The notes under the pieces are model-generated. The model was not told the origin of the DNA, searched no databases, and worked only from the letters and a program-made list of their open reading frames with translations. Shown here one piece after another: positions 35,561-43,100 of a stretch of 64,000 bases of DNA. Every line of letters starts with the position of its first letter. The stretch's first letter is position 1. The stretch comes from Nitrosopumilus cobalaminigenes (GTDB lineage: Archaea; Thermoproteota; Nitrososphaeria; Nitrososphaerales; Nitrosopumilaceae), in contig NZ_CP026993.1 in NCBI RefSeq assembly GCF_013407145.1, positions 1,200,590 through 1,264,589 on the forward strand, written 5' to 3'. The position numbers and the translations under genes are program-made.

Positions 35561-36123
35561 CTCTTTACAAAGAGATTCATTCTACTTTCACCAGTTATTT
35601 CATCCATAATACGCTCTGAAATATGCTTAATTGGTTCCTTGAACCCTACACGTTCTTGTAAATCCTGATAACTTGCAAACTTTTCTTTTTCTCTTTCTTC
35701 AAGCATTGTTTTCATGTATGTTTTTCCAATACCAGGAATTAATTCAAGAGCATGAATTCGAGGGGTTAATGGTTGTGCATTGTTCAAATATGTAACAAAT
35801 TTTTCTTCATTATTTGTGACAATGTTTTCTACAACACTCTCTAGTTCACTTTGAGCAACGGAAGATATTTTATCATAATCCATTTTTCCTAATACCGACA
35901 AAACTTTTGTGCGTCCTTCTTTTCCTATGTAGATTTTCTCACCAATCTCAAATGTAGAATTTGGAATTCCAAGAATCTCTAAGATAGTTAACCTATCTTC
36001 TCCAATAGCAGTAATGATAATTCCATCACGTCCTCTTACTGTAGAAGATTTTCCTCTAGGATTGAAATCTAAAACATATGCATGCTCTTCATATCTTCTA
36101 GGTGGGGATTGTGCCCGAGACAA
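35557..36123 (-). CDS. DUF655 nucleic-acid-binding protein (OB fold plus HhH)
   Basis: 188 aa. N-terminal half: EEHAYVLDFNPRG...GIIITAIGEDRLTILEI, beta-rich OB-like. C-terminal half: LELIPGIGKTYMKTMLEEREKEKF, a helix-hairpin-helix motif. Typical DUF655 composition and genomic place (between rpoF and rsmA). Probably RNA- or DNA-binding; exact role unknown. Confidence 0.9.
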   Translation of the reverse strand: MSRAQSPPRRYEEHAYVLDFNPRGKSSTVRGRDGIIITAIGEDRLTILEILGIPNSTFEIGEKIYIGKEGRTKVLSVLGKMDYDKISSVAQSELESVVENIVTNNEEKFVTYLNNAQPLTPRIHALELIPGIGKTYMKTMLEEREKEKFASYQDLQERVGFKEPIKHISERIMDEITGESRMNLFVKR

Positions 36124-36143
36124 AATTGAATAGTCCTAAAAAC

Positions 36144-36479
36144 TTACGAATGCTCCTTAATTATTTTGAGCATTTTTTCTAGGGTTTCAGCAAGAATTAG
36201 TTTTTTCCAACCAAATGTGAAGGAACGTAATTCAGCTAAACTTGTAGGTCTAATGTTAACTATTTCAACAGCTTCATCTTCAGTTAATTCACATTCTTTG
36301 ATGAGTTGTTTTTTCATTTCTTTTGCATCTTTGGATTCAGTTGTTACAAATTTTGAAACATAATCATATGTCCAACGTTGAATTTGATCCATTTCTTCAA
36401 CATCGACTTTACCTAAAATTTCTTTAACTTCTGAAAGAGAAATTGCTTGTTTCTTTTTTACTTCTTCCATGTTATACAC
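36144..36479 (-). CDS. rpoF: RNA polymerase subunit Rpb4/RpoF
   Basis: 111 aa. Helical throughout, with ISLSEVKEILGKV and the later ECELTEDEAVEIVNIRPTSLAELRSFTFG characteristic of Rpb4. It forms the polymerase stalk with RpoE (not in window). Overlaps L21e by eight bases. Confidence 0.93.
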   Translation of the reverse strand: MYNMEEVKKKQAISLSEVKEILGKVDVEEMDQIQRWTYDYVSKFVTTESKDAKEMKKQLIKECELTEDEAVEIVNIRPTSLAELRSFTFGWKKLILAETLEKMLKIIKEHS

Positions 36480-36771
36480 CGAATGGTTTTATGTGATCCA
36501 ATCTAGTGATTAAGGTTTTTGATTTTTCACCTAGTTTTACATCTAAAGTAATAGCACGTCTACCGACTTTTGTAATCGTACCTACTTTACCATGATATCG
36601 TCTATGTGGTAATCCTTTATGCTGTCTTGAATCAATAATGACAAGTGCCTGTTGACCTTCTTGGTATTCACGTAACAAAAATGAGACTCCTCTAGGGGCC
36701 TTTTTCTTCATTACTGATCTTGATTTATGTTTAAATCCATGGGAACGACCAGAAGATTTCTTAGTTGCCAT
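36472..36771 (-). CDS. rpl21e: Large-subunit ribosomal protein L21e
   Basis: 99 aa. RSHGFKHKSRSVMKKK at the N-terminus and QQALVIIDSRQHKGLPHRRYHGKVGTI match the eukaryote-like L21e. Overlaps rpoF by eight bases, the classical archaeal order. First gene of the operon L21e-rpoF-DUF655-rsmA-hemK2. Confidence 0.97.
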   Translation of the reverse strand: MATKKSSGRSHGFKHKSRSVMKKKAPRGVSFLLREYQEGQQALVIIDSRQHKGLPHRRYHGKVGTITKVGRRAITLDVKLGEKSKTLITRLDHIKPFGV

Positions 36772-36827
36772 GAGTGTAAAACCTCCGAAAGCCCTATTTT
36801 AAGACTTAGAACAAGATACAGTGAAAA

Positions 36828-37883
36828 TTAGCCTATAAGATCGGTTCTAAGCTGACCACAAGCAGCTGAAATTTCCGCACCTTTTTCAATTCTGATTGTG
36901 CAATTTACTCCTGCCTTTGATAATATTCGCTCAAATTCAAGCACATTTTCTTCTGATGGACGTTGAAAATCTCCAGCAGTTGGATTGATTGGGATTAGAT
37001 TGACATGGGAACCGTTACCTTTCAAAAGATCTGCTAATTCTTTTGCAATTTCAGGAGAATCATTAATTCCAGCCATTAATGCATACTCAAAGGTTACACG
37101 ACGTCCAGTTTTTTTGAAATAATTCCTACCCATTTCAATTATTTCTTCTACTGAATTAGGAGTTGCTGTTGGAACCAAATCTTTTCTTAATTTGTTGTTT
37201 GGAGCATGAAGTGAAATTGCAAGACCAATTTGCAGATTTTCTTCTGCTAGTTTTTCTATTCCAGATTTAATTCCAATGGTGGAAATTGTAATGTGTCTTT
37301 GGCCTAAACCAAATCCTCTATCATGTGTTAAAATTCTCACAGCTCTAATCATTTCATCATAGTTTGCCATAGGTTCTCCCATACCCATAAAAACCAAATT
37401 TGTTACATGTTCTCCTCGCTGTTGTAAGATTTCTGCAAAATGAATTACTTGTGATACAATATGTTCCGCCTTTAGATTGGTTTCAAAACCCATTTGACCA
37501 GTTGCACAAAATACACATCCCATTGCACATCCAATTTGAGTTGAAACACAGATAGTTGACCGTGGGTGACCACCTATCTTTGTTGGATCATATTGCATCA
37601 AAACAGTTTCAACAGAATTATCATTTGTTAAATTGAGTAATAATTTTGTTGTATCTCCATCTTCACTTACGACACGATGAGTTTCTTTTGCAGAGCCAAT
37701 TGTATATCCTGCAGCAGTTAGTTCTTCTCGTAGTTTTTTTGGAAGCTGTGGAATGTCATTAAGATCTTTTGGAAATTTGTAATATAGTGGAAGTAAAATT
37801 TGATCTGCTCTATATCTAGGATAACCCATATCAATTACAAGTTGTTCCATTTCCTCTGGAAGTAATCGATAAAGATCTGTCAT
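36828..37883 (-). CDS. rlmN: 23S rRNA adenine-2503 methyltransferase RlmN
   Basis: 351 aa. Radical SAM Cys motif CAMGCVFC (~116-123) and GEPMANYDE; second half with the mechanistic Cys in AACGQL (~343). Two SAM molecules and two Cys are used to methylate C2 of A2503 in 23S rRNA. Length equals bacterial RlmN. RlmN is mostly bacterial, so lateral acquisition is plausible. Confidence 0.92.
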   Translation of the reverse strand: MTDLYRLLPEEMEQLVIDMGYPRYRADQILLPLYYKFPKDLNDIPQLPKKLREELTAAGYTIGSAKETHRVVSEDGDTTKLLLNLTNDNSVETVLMQYDPTKIGGHPRSTICVSTQIGCAMGCVFCATGQMGFETNLKAEHIVSQVIHFAEILQQRGEHVTNLVFMGMGEPMANYDEMIRAVRILTHDRGFGLGQRHITISTIGIKSGIEKLAEENLQIGLAISLHAPNNKLRKDLVPTATPNSVEEIIEMGRNYFKKTGRRVTFEYALMAGINDSPEIAKELADLLKGNGSHVNLIPINPTAGDFQRPSEENVLEFERILSKAGVNCTIRIEKGAEISAACGQLRTDLIG

Positions 37884-37969
37884 GATGTATTTACAGAATC
37901 AAAACAGTATATTTTATGATTTCACATTAATGAAATCATAAAGGATGAAAAAGTAGGAAAAAGAGTAGG

Positions 37970-39226
37970 TTACTCTTCTACTGGATCGAAATCATCAGAT
38001 TCGATTTCTACCTTGGCCTTTACCTCAGGTGTCTCTACTGTAGCCTCTACCTCAGGTGTCTCTACTGTAGCCTCTACCTCAGGTGTCTCTACTGTAGCCT
38101 CTACCTCAGGTGTCTCTACTGTAGCCTCTACCTCAGGTGTCTCTACTGTAGCCTCTACCTCAGGTGTCTCTACTGTAGCCTCTACCTCAGCCTCCTTGGC
38201 TTTTTTGGTAGTTGTTTTTTTAGTAGTTGCTTTTTTAGTAGTCTTTTTTGTCTTTTTCTCAACTTCCTCAGGGTCTATGATACCTGCTTCACCTAGAGCA
38301 AAGATTACTTCCTCTTCAGGATGATGAGGACTATCTACCATTCTAGCAATTCGTTTCTTACCAGATTTCTTAAAGTAAATTCTGTATGTACTTGTATGTG
38401 CAACTACATTTCCACCAATTGGACGAGTTGGATCTCCAAAAAAGACATCAGGTGATGCCATGACTTGGTTTGTTGCAATTGCAGCACAGTTGTATGTTTC
38501 TGCAATTCTTGACAACAAATGAACAAAATGATTTAGTTTTTGTTGTCTTACAGATAATGTTCCTCTTCCAAGGTATTCAGCACGGAATAATCCAACTGCA
38601 GAATCTGCAACAATTAGTTTAACATTGTTTTCTTCAATTACAGGTCCAGCTTCTTCAAGAATTAGTACTTGATGTGCACTGTTATATGCACGAGCCACTA
38701 TGATATTATCTAAAACTTTTTCAGGATCCATATCATGTGCTTGAGCAATGGAAACAATTCTTTCAGGTCTAAAAGTATTTTCTGTATCAATGTACAAAAC
38801 AGAGCCTTCAAGACCACCTTCTTCTTTACTTTTTTGAACCATCACAGACATGGTATGTGCAAACTGTGTTTTACCACAACCAAACTCTCCATAAACTTCT
38901 GTCAAAGCTTGAGTTTCTATACCACCATCAAATAGGGTGTCAAGACAATTTGTACCAGTTGTAATTTTACCAATACTTTGTCTATACTTGTAAATTTCAC
39001 TTGCACTGACAAAGTCTTTAGCAATTAATCCGCCTTCAACTAAATGTTGTCTGGCTTTATTGACAATTTTCTCAGCAGTATCCTTTTCCATTCCAGTAAT
39101 ATCTGCAATTTCAACAGGACCTCTAACGATGAGATCCATGACGTTGTGGACACCTGCATCGGATAATTTTCTTGTAGTTACAGGACCTACGCCCTCTAAA
39201 CTATCTAATCTTAAATCTTCTACCAT
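37970..39226 (-). CDS. radA: DNA recombinase RadA with low-complexity C-terminal tail
   Basis: 418 aa. Helix-hairpin-helix N-terminal domain, Walker A GEFGCGKTQF (~110), Walker B KLIVADSA, and the ATNQVMASPD loop match archaeal RadA (usually ~320-350 aa). The C-terminal ~90 residues are an extra tail: Lys/Thr-rich then six exact copies of VEATVETPE, then acidic. RadA forms filaments for strand exchange. A TATA box and perfect palindrome precede the ATG. Confidence 0.95.
   Translation of the reverse strand: MVEDLRLDSLEGVGPVTTRKLSDAGVHNVMDLIVRGPVEIADITGMEKDTAEKIVNKARQHLVEGGLIAKDFVSASEIYKYRQSIGKITTGTNCLDTLFDGGIETQALTEVYGEFGCGKTQFAHTMSVMVQKSKEEGGLEGSVLYIDTENTFRPERIVSIAQAHDMDPEKVLDNIIVARAYNSAHQVLILEEAGPVIEENNVKLIVADSAVGLFRAEYLGRGTLSVRQQKLNHFVHLLSRIAETYNCAAIATNQVMASPDVFFGDPTRPIGGNVVAHTSTYRIYFKKSGKKRIARMVDSPHHPEEEVIFALGEAGIIDPEEVEKKTKKTTKKATTKKTTTKKAKEAEVEATVETPEVEATVETPEVEATVETPEVEATVETPEVEATVETPEVEATVETPEVKAKVEIESDDFDPVEE
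38028..38189 (-). repeat. Six 27-base in-frame tandem repeats in radA
   Basis: The unit, read on the plus strand, is GGTGTCTCTACTGTAGCC followed by TCTACCTCA; six apparently identical copies span 162 bases. Each encodes nine residues, so copy number can vary without frameshift. Not a CRISPR: no spacers. Confidence 0.93.
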
Positions 39227-39257
39227 ACCGTATAGTACGGTACCAGTACTTTATAAG
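39226..39257 (-). promoter_or_regulatory. radA promoter with operator-like palindrome
   Basis: TATA element CTTATAAAG (39249-39257) is ~27 bases before the ATG (39226). Between them a perfect inverted repeat TACCGTA-TAG-TACGGTA (39226-39242) covers the expected start site of transcription. Its position suits a repressor or a regulator blocking polymerase; no binding protein is identified. Confidence 0.55.
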
Positions 39258-39308
39258 AGTATTGTTTTAGAAAATGATCGTAAGATAATTAAATTTAGTA
39301 AAAGTTGA

Positions 39309-39491
39309 CTAGCGTCTCTTTCTTCTTTGTCCAGGCTTATTTTGACCAGGGAATCTACCTAGAACAAATCGTTTCTTGAAGTTACTTTTGTTACCAACAC
39401 TAGAACTAGTGCCTACAATTTTTCTACCTTCAACTTTTGGTGTTTGACCTCTTACTTTGCCTGCTTTAGTAAGTGAACCGTGTGTTGCCAT
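39309..39491 (-). CDS. rps30e: Ribosomal protein S30e
   Basis: 60 aa. THGSLTKAGKVRGQTPKVE and the basic tail GRFPGQNKPGQRRKRR are S30e signatures. A eukaryote-type small-subunit protein, found in only part of the archaea. Strongly basic throughout; full length. Confidence 0.92.
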   Translation of the reverse strand: MATHGSLTKAGKVRGQTPKVEGRKIVGTSSSVGNKSNFKKRFVLGRFPGQNKPGQRRKRR

Positions 39492-39531
39492 GTTTTAAAA
39501 TATGAATTAGTGAATTTATGTATTTGGATGA

Positions 39532-41265
39532 CTACCAGTACTTTGCCTTTACAGTCTCAATGACTTTTTCATGTTCCTTACTCTTTCTACGAGCATATTT
39601 CTCCATAGCACCAAGAGGAACACCACCAAGAGATCTTGCAATTGCATTAAAGAAGTATCTCTGAGGACCCTTAGAGCCAGTTTTAGTCATGAATTTTTGA
39701 ATACCATATTTGAAATTATGTTGCCATGTCTTGTAAAGAACTCCAAGTTGTGCAGGAGTCATCTCATTTCCAATGTGGAAGAAATCAGATTTTTCTAGCA
39801 ATCCAATTGGAACAAATGTTAACGCAGTAGCAGTAAACATGGAATCAGGTTGCTCACGTTCTAGTTCACTAAGTAATTGAATGGTTTCCCAAGAATCTTC
39901 AGGAGTTTCATCATTATCAAGGCCCATAATTAGTGTAAATGCAGGAATCCAATAATCTTGGTTCAAAGTTTTAACACCTTCTTTTACAACCCAGTGCCAT
40001 TCAGATGGATCATATGGTGCAAGTTTTCTATCAGCATATTTACCGATTAATCTAAGACTTCCTGTTTCAAATCCTGCCTGAATACCAATCATATTGTCAG
40101 GACCTGCTTTCATAATTTTTGAAAGATTTGGAATTAATTTTTCATCTGCTATTGCACCTGCTAATGTACCATGCGTTGGATTTGTGTGTTCAACGCCAGT
40201 AGACATGATTGCAGTAAATAATTCTTCCAAGGCTTCTCTATTTGGTTCCATTCCTTTTGCAGTTCTTGGATCCATACCATAAACGAAAATATCATCACTG
40301 TGAATCCATGCAGACTTGGAGCCACCTTTCTTTATGTTAACTTCAATTTCTTTTTTGACTTTTTCTGGAGAATAGTATCTTAATGATCTTAATGTAACAT
40401 CACAAAATTTACAACCTCTACCACATCCACGCATTACCTCAACCATACCATGCATACTTGGTTCAACAATATCAGGAATCTCTTCCAACTCTGGTCTATC
40501 CCAGAAATTAACAAATCTTCCATGTAGTTTCTTACCATTTCTTTCAAATTCTTTAATGTTAACTTTGAAATCACTTCTCTTTCTGAAAGGATCCATGTTT
40601 TCGAAATCACCATTAATCAAATAGTTAAAGAATCGACCTGCATGCCCATCAATTTCAGGAGCAATACCACCAAGCTCTCCTTCTAAAATTGCATAAATTC
40701 CAAATTCTTCAATTTTTTCAGGATCATAATTGTATTGCCAAGTACCAGATGCACCAGAAATTACTTTTGCCTTGCTACCAGTTCTTGCTTTTGCAGCTTT
40801 AATTCTACGATGTAATTCAGCATTGTAAAATTCATCATAAGATGTTTGTTTTCTACCATAAGTAAATGTCATAGTAACTGGACCCATACCAAGTGGATCC
40901 ATTTCATAAGTTCCAATAACCTCAGTTTCAGGACCAATGAATTTTTCAATAAAATTTGGATGAGCAACTACAACATCTTTTCTACTAAAACCATCACGAA
41001 GTAAACCAGCTTCTAATTTTCTTAATCCATAAGGAGCATATTTTGCAACACCATCAATATCAGGGGACCAATTACAAATGAAATCAAATAGAACTTTTGG
41101 TGTTACTTGATTTTTCAGAATTTTATACCAAAAACTGCTTTTATCTCTATTAGGGTCAAGTGCTGGAGCACATCCGAAAAATGTTGCAAGTGATAATCCC
41201 CTATATGGTGACATTAAAGTTCTATCAGCAGTTAATACGATTTTTGGAGTACCCATACCCTTCAA
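39532..41265 (-). CDS. B12-type radical SAM enzyme
   Basis: 577 aa. N-terminal Rossmann-like region (LTADRTLMSPYRGLSLATFFG), then the radical SAM Cys motif MRGCGRGCKFCDVT (~279-286), with GGSKSAWIHSDDIFVYG, IGIQAGFETGS and a C-terminal region ending in basic helices. The overall layout recalls cobalamin-binding radical SAM proteins of archaea, among them GDGT ring synthases (Grs). I cannot prove that link; alternatives are Fe-S methylthio-type or unknown lipid or cofactor enzymes. It lies alone on the strand between S30e and pyrK. Confidence 0.8.
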   Translation of the reverse strand: MKGMGTPKIVLTADRTLMSPYRGLSLATFFGCAPALDPNRDKSSFWYKILKNQVTPKVLFDFICNWSPDIDGVAKYAPYGLRKLEAGLLRDGFSRKDVVVAHPNFIEKFIGPETEVIGTYEMDPLGMGPVTMTFTYGRKQTSYDEFYNAELHRRIKAAKARTGSKAKVISGASGTWQYNYDPEKIEEFGIYAILEGELGGIAPEIDGHAGRFFNYLINGDFENMDPFRKRSDFKVNIKEFERNGKKLHGRFVNFWDRPELEEIPDIVEPSMHGMVEVMRGCGRGCKFCDVTLRSLRYYSPEKVKKEIEVNIKKGGSKSAWIHSDDIFVYGMDPRTAKGMEPNREALEELFTAIMSTGVEHTNPTHGTLAGAIADEKLIPNLSKIMKAGPDNMIGIQAGFETGSLRLIGKYADRKLAPYDPSEWHWVVKEGVKTLNQDYWIPAFTLIMGLDNDETPEDSWETIQLLSELEREQPDSMFTATALTFVPIGLLEKSDFFHIGNEMTPAQLGVLYKTWQHNFKYGIQKFMTKTGSKGPQRYFFNAIARSLGGVPLGAMEKYARRKSKEHEKVIETVKAKYW

Positions 41266-41307
41266 GGAAATAATTTTCTGATTTATTTTAAACCTTGCTA
41301 GTCAAAT

Positions 41308-42120
41308 CTAATATTTTTCTAAAATTCCAGCCTTGTTTCTATGTAAATGACCAAATTCTTTATTCGTAGACAAATGGTCTCCATCAAAAACAGTTCCATC
41401 TCTACAAGCAAGATCCTCACCAACACAACAACTACCACAAATTCCAACACCACATTTCATCATTCTCTCAAGACTGGCTTGAACGAAAATATTTCTAGAA
41501 TGTGCAGACTGGACAGTTTTGTACATCATAATTTCAGGACCACAAACATAAACTGCATCAAACTTAGTTTCATTAACTAATTTCTCAACCATGTCAGTGA
41601 CAAATCCTTTTTCACCATAACTTCCATCATCAGTTGAAACAATAACTTTGTGAGGATTATTTTTCAATAATTCATTTGATAAATCTTCAAAGAATACTTC
41701 ATCTTTAGATTTTGCACCCATTAATACAGTAACATCATCAGTAGGTTTTACAAAAGTAAGCAACCTCATCATCGGAACAAGACCTGTACCGCCACCAACA
41801 AGCAAAAGTTTTCCTTCTTTAACATCAAATGAATTTCCATAAGGACCTCTAATTCCTATTTGTCCTCCAACTGGTACATTGAATAATCCAGTAGAGGAAG
41901 GACCATGTTTTCTAACGGTAAATGCAGCTTTGCCAGATTCTTTTGAAATCATTACACTCATTGGTAATTCATTTACACCAGGTATCCAAACCATAGCAAA
42001 CTGTCCAGGTAAAACAGTAGGCATAACATCATCAGAGAAAACTAAAGTTCTGACAGTTGGTGTTTCATCAATTACTTTTTCAATTGTGACAATTGTAGGA
42101 TGATTAAGATTTCTTTGCAA
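41308..42120 (-). CDS. pyrK: Dihydroorotate dehydrogenase electron-transfer subunit PyrK
   Basis: 270 aa. FAD-binding region (PGQFAMVWIPG), NAD region (GKLLLVGGGTGLVPM), and the [2Fe-2S] ligand set MMKCGVGICGSCCVGEDLAC. Couples NAD+ to PyrD in class 1B dihydroorotate dehydrogenase. Overlaps the pyrD stop by 17 bases, so the subunits are co-translated. Confidence 0.92.
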   Translation of the reverse strand: MQRNLNHPTIVTIEKVIDETPTVRTLVFSDDVMPTVLPGQFAMVWIPGVNELPMSVMISKESGKAAFTVRKHGPSSTGLFNVPVGGQIGIRGPYGNSFDVKEGKLLLVGGGTGLVPMMRLLTFVKPTDDVTVLMGAKSKDEVFFEDLSNELLKNNPHKVIVSTDDGSYGEKGFVTDMVEKLVNETKFDAVYVCGPEIMMYKTVQSAHSRNIFVQASLERMMKCGVGICGSCCVGEDLACRDGTVFDGDHLSTNKEFGHLHRNKAGILEKY

Positions 42121-43015
42121 GACCTACCATCTCCTTTATTGTAGAATAATTATTTCTCTTCATGTAATCTAAAATTCCTTTGTTAATATCATCAAACACA
42201 CCAACCCAATTATCTCCAATAGCACTTCCAAGTTGTACCCCAGAAGCCCCTGCCAAGAAAAATTCAACGGCATCTTCCCAAGAAGAAATTCCCCCACATC
42301 CAATTATCGGTATGTCATATTTTGAAGAAATCTCATAAACACATCTTAACGCAATTGGTTTTATCGGAGTTCCAGATAGTCCTCCAAATTTGTTACTTAA
42401 GATGGGTCGTTTAGTTTCGACATCAATTGCCATTGCACGTACAGTGTTAATTGCTGTAATAGCATCAATACCAGAATCTACTGCAGTGCCAACAGTATTG
42501 AGATAATTACTTGTACCTAAACCCACTTTGGCAATAACTGGTACATCTGTTGCTTTTTTTACAGTAGAGACAATTTCTTTTACTAATCCAGGATCATCTC
42601 CAACCTCCAAGCCGACTCGGGCCACATGAGGACATGACATATTTAGCTCATATGCTTTAACTTTGCAATTTTTGAATTCTTTTATCATCATTTCAAAATC
42701 TTCAGGAATAGAACCTACCAAACTTACAATTATTGGGACATCCTGATTTGGTTCAATCATTTTAGCAAAATATGATGCACCTGGATTTGAGAGACCAACT
42801 GCGTTAATCCATCCACCGCCTTTTACACTAAAGATTGTAGGATTTGGATATCCTTCCCATGCAGCAGTACTGAGGGACTTAGTTACAACTGCACCTGCAC
42901 CTGATGCATAAAGGCGATTAAACACATCTAATGATATGCCTAAAATTCCGGATGCCAGCATTACAGGTTTATCTAAATGAATTTGACCTATGGAAGTTGC
43001 AATACTAGGTTCCAC
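42104..43015 (-). CDS. pyrD: Dihydroorotate dehydrogenase catalytic subunit PyrD
   Basis: 303 aa, GTG start. IHLDKPVMLASGILG at the N-terminus; ELNMSCPHV with the catalytic Cys; VIAKVGLGTSNYL; IIGCGGISSWEDAVEFFLAGASGVQLGSA as FMN phosphate site. Class 1B-type, partner of PyrK. Its TATA box lies in the divergent gap to nop5. Confidence 0.95.
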   Translation of the reverse strand: MEPSIATSIGQIHLDKPVMLASGILGISLDVFNRLYASGAGAVVTKSLSTAAWEGYPNPTIFSVKGGGWINAVGLSNPGASYFAKMIEPNQDVPIIVSLVGSIPEDFEMMIKEFKNCKVKAYELNMSCPHVARVGLEVGDDPGLVKEIVSTVKKATDVPVIAKVGLGTSNYLNTVGTAVDSGIDAITAINTVRAMAIDVETKRPILSNKFGGLSGTPIKPIALRCVYEISSKYDIPIIGCGGISSWEDAVEFFLAGASGVQLGSAIGDNWVGVFDDINKGILDYMKRNNYSTIKEMVGLAKKS

Positions 43016-43037
43016 TTTGATTAATGAGTTTAGTTTC

Positions 43038-43046
43038 GAATATAAC
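43038..43046 (-). promoter_or_regulatory. pyrD TATA box
   Basis: Minus-strand GTTATATTC is centred ~27 bases from the GTG at 43015, giving a leaderless start. Confidence 0.5.
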
Positions 43047-43069
43047 AGTTGATTCTTGATTCTGGTACC

Positions 43070-43079
43070 TTTTTTAAAG
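43070..43079 (+). promoter_or_regulatory. nop5 TATA box
   Basis: TTTTTTAAAG, centred ~25 bases from the ATG at 43101; divergent from the pyrD promoter in the same 85-base gap. Confidence 0.5.
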
Positions 43080-43100
43080 GTGATTTAGGATCAACTAGTC

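Noticed and set aside
38028-38189. CRISPR-like array
   Set aside because: Units are contiguous without spacers and in frame within radA.
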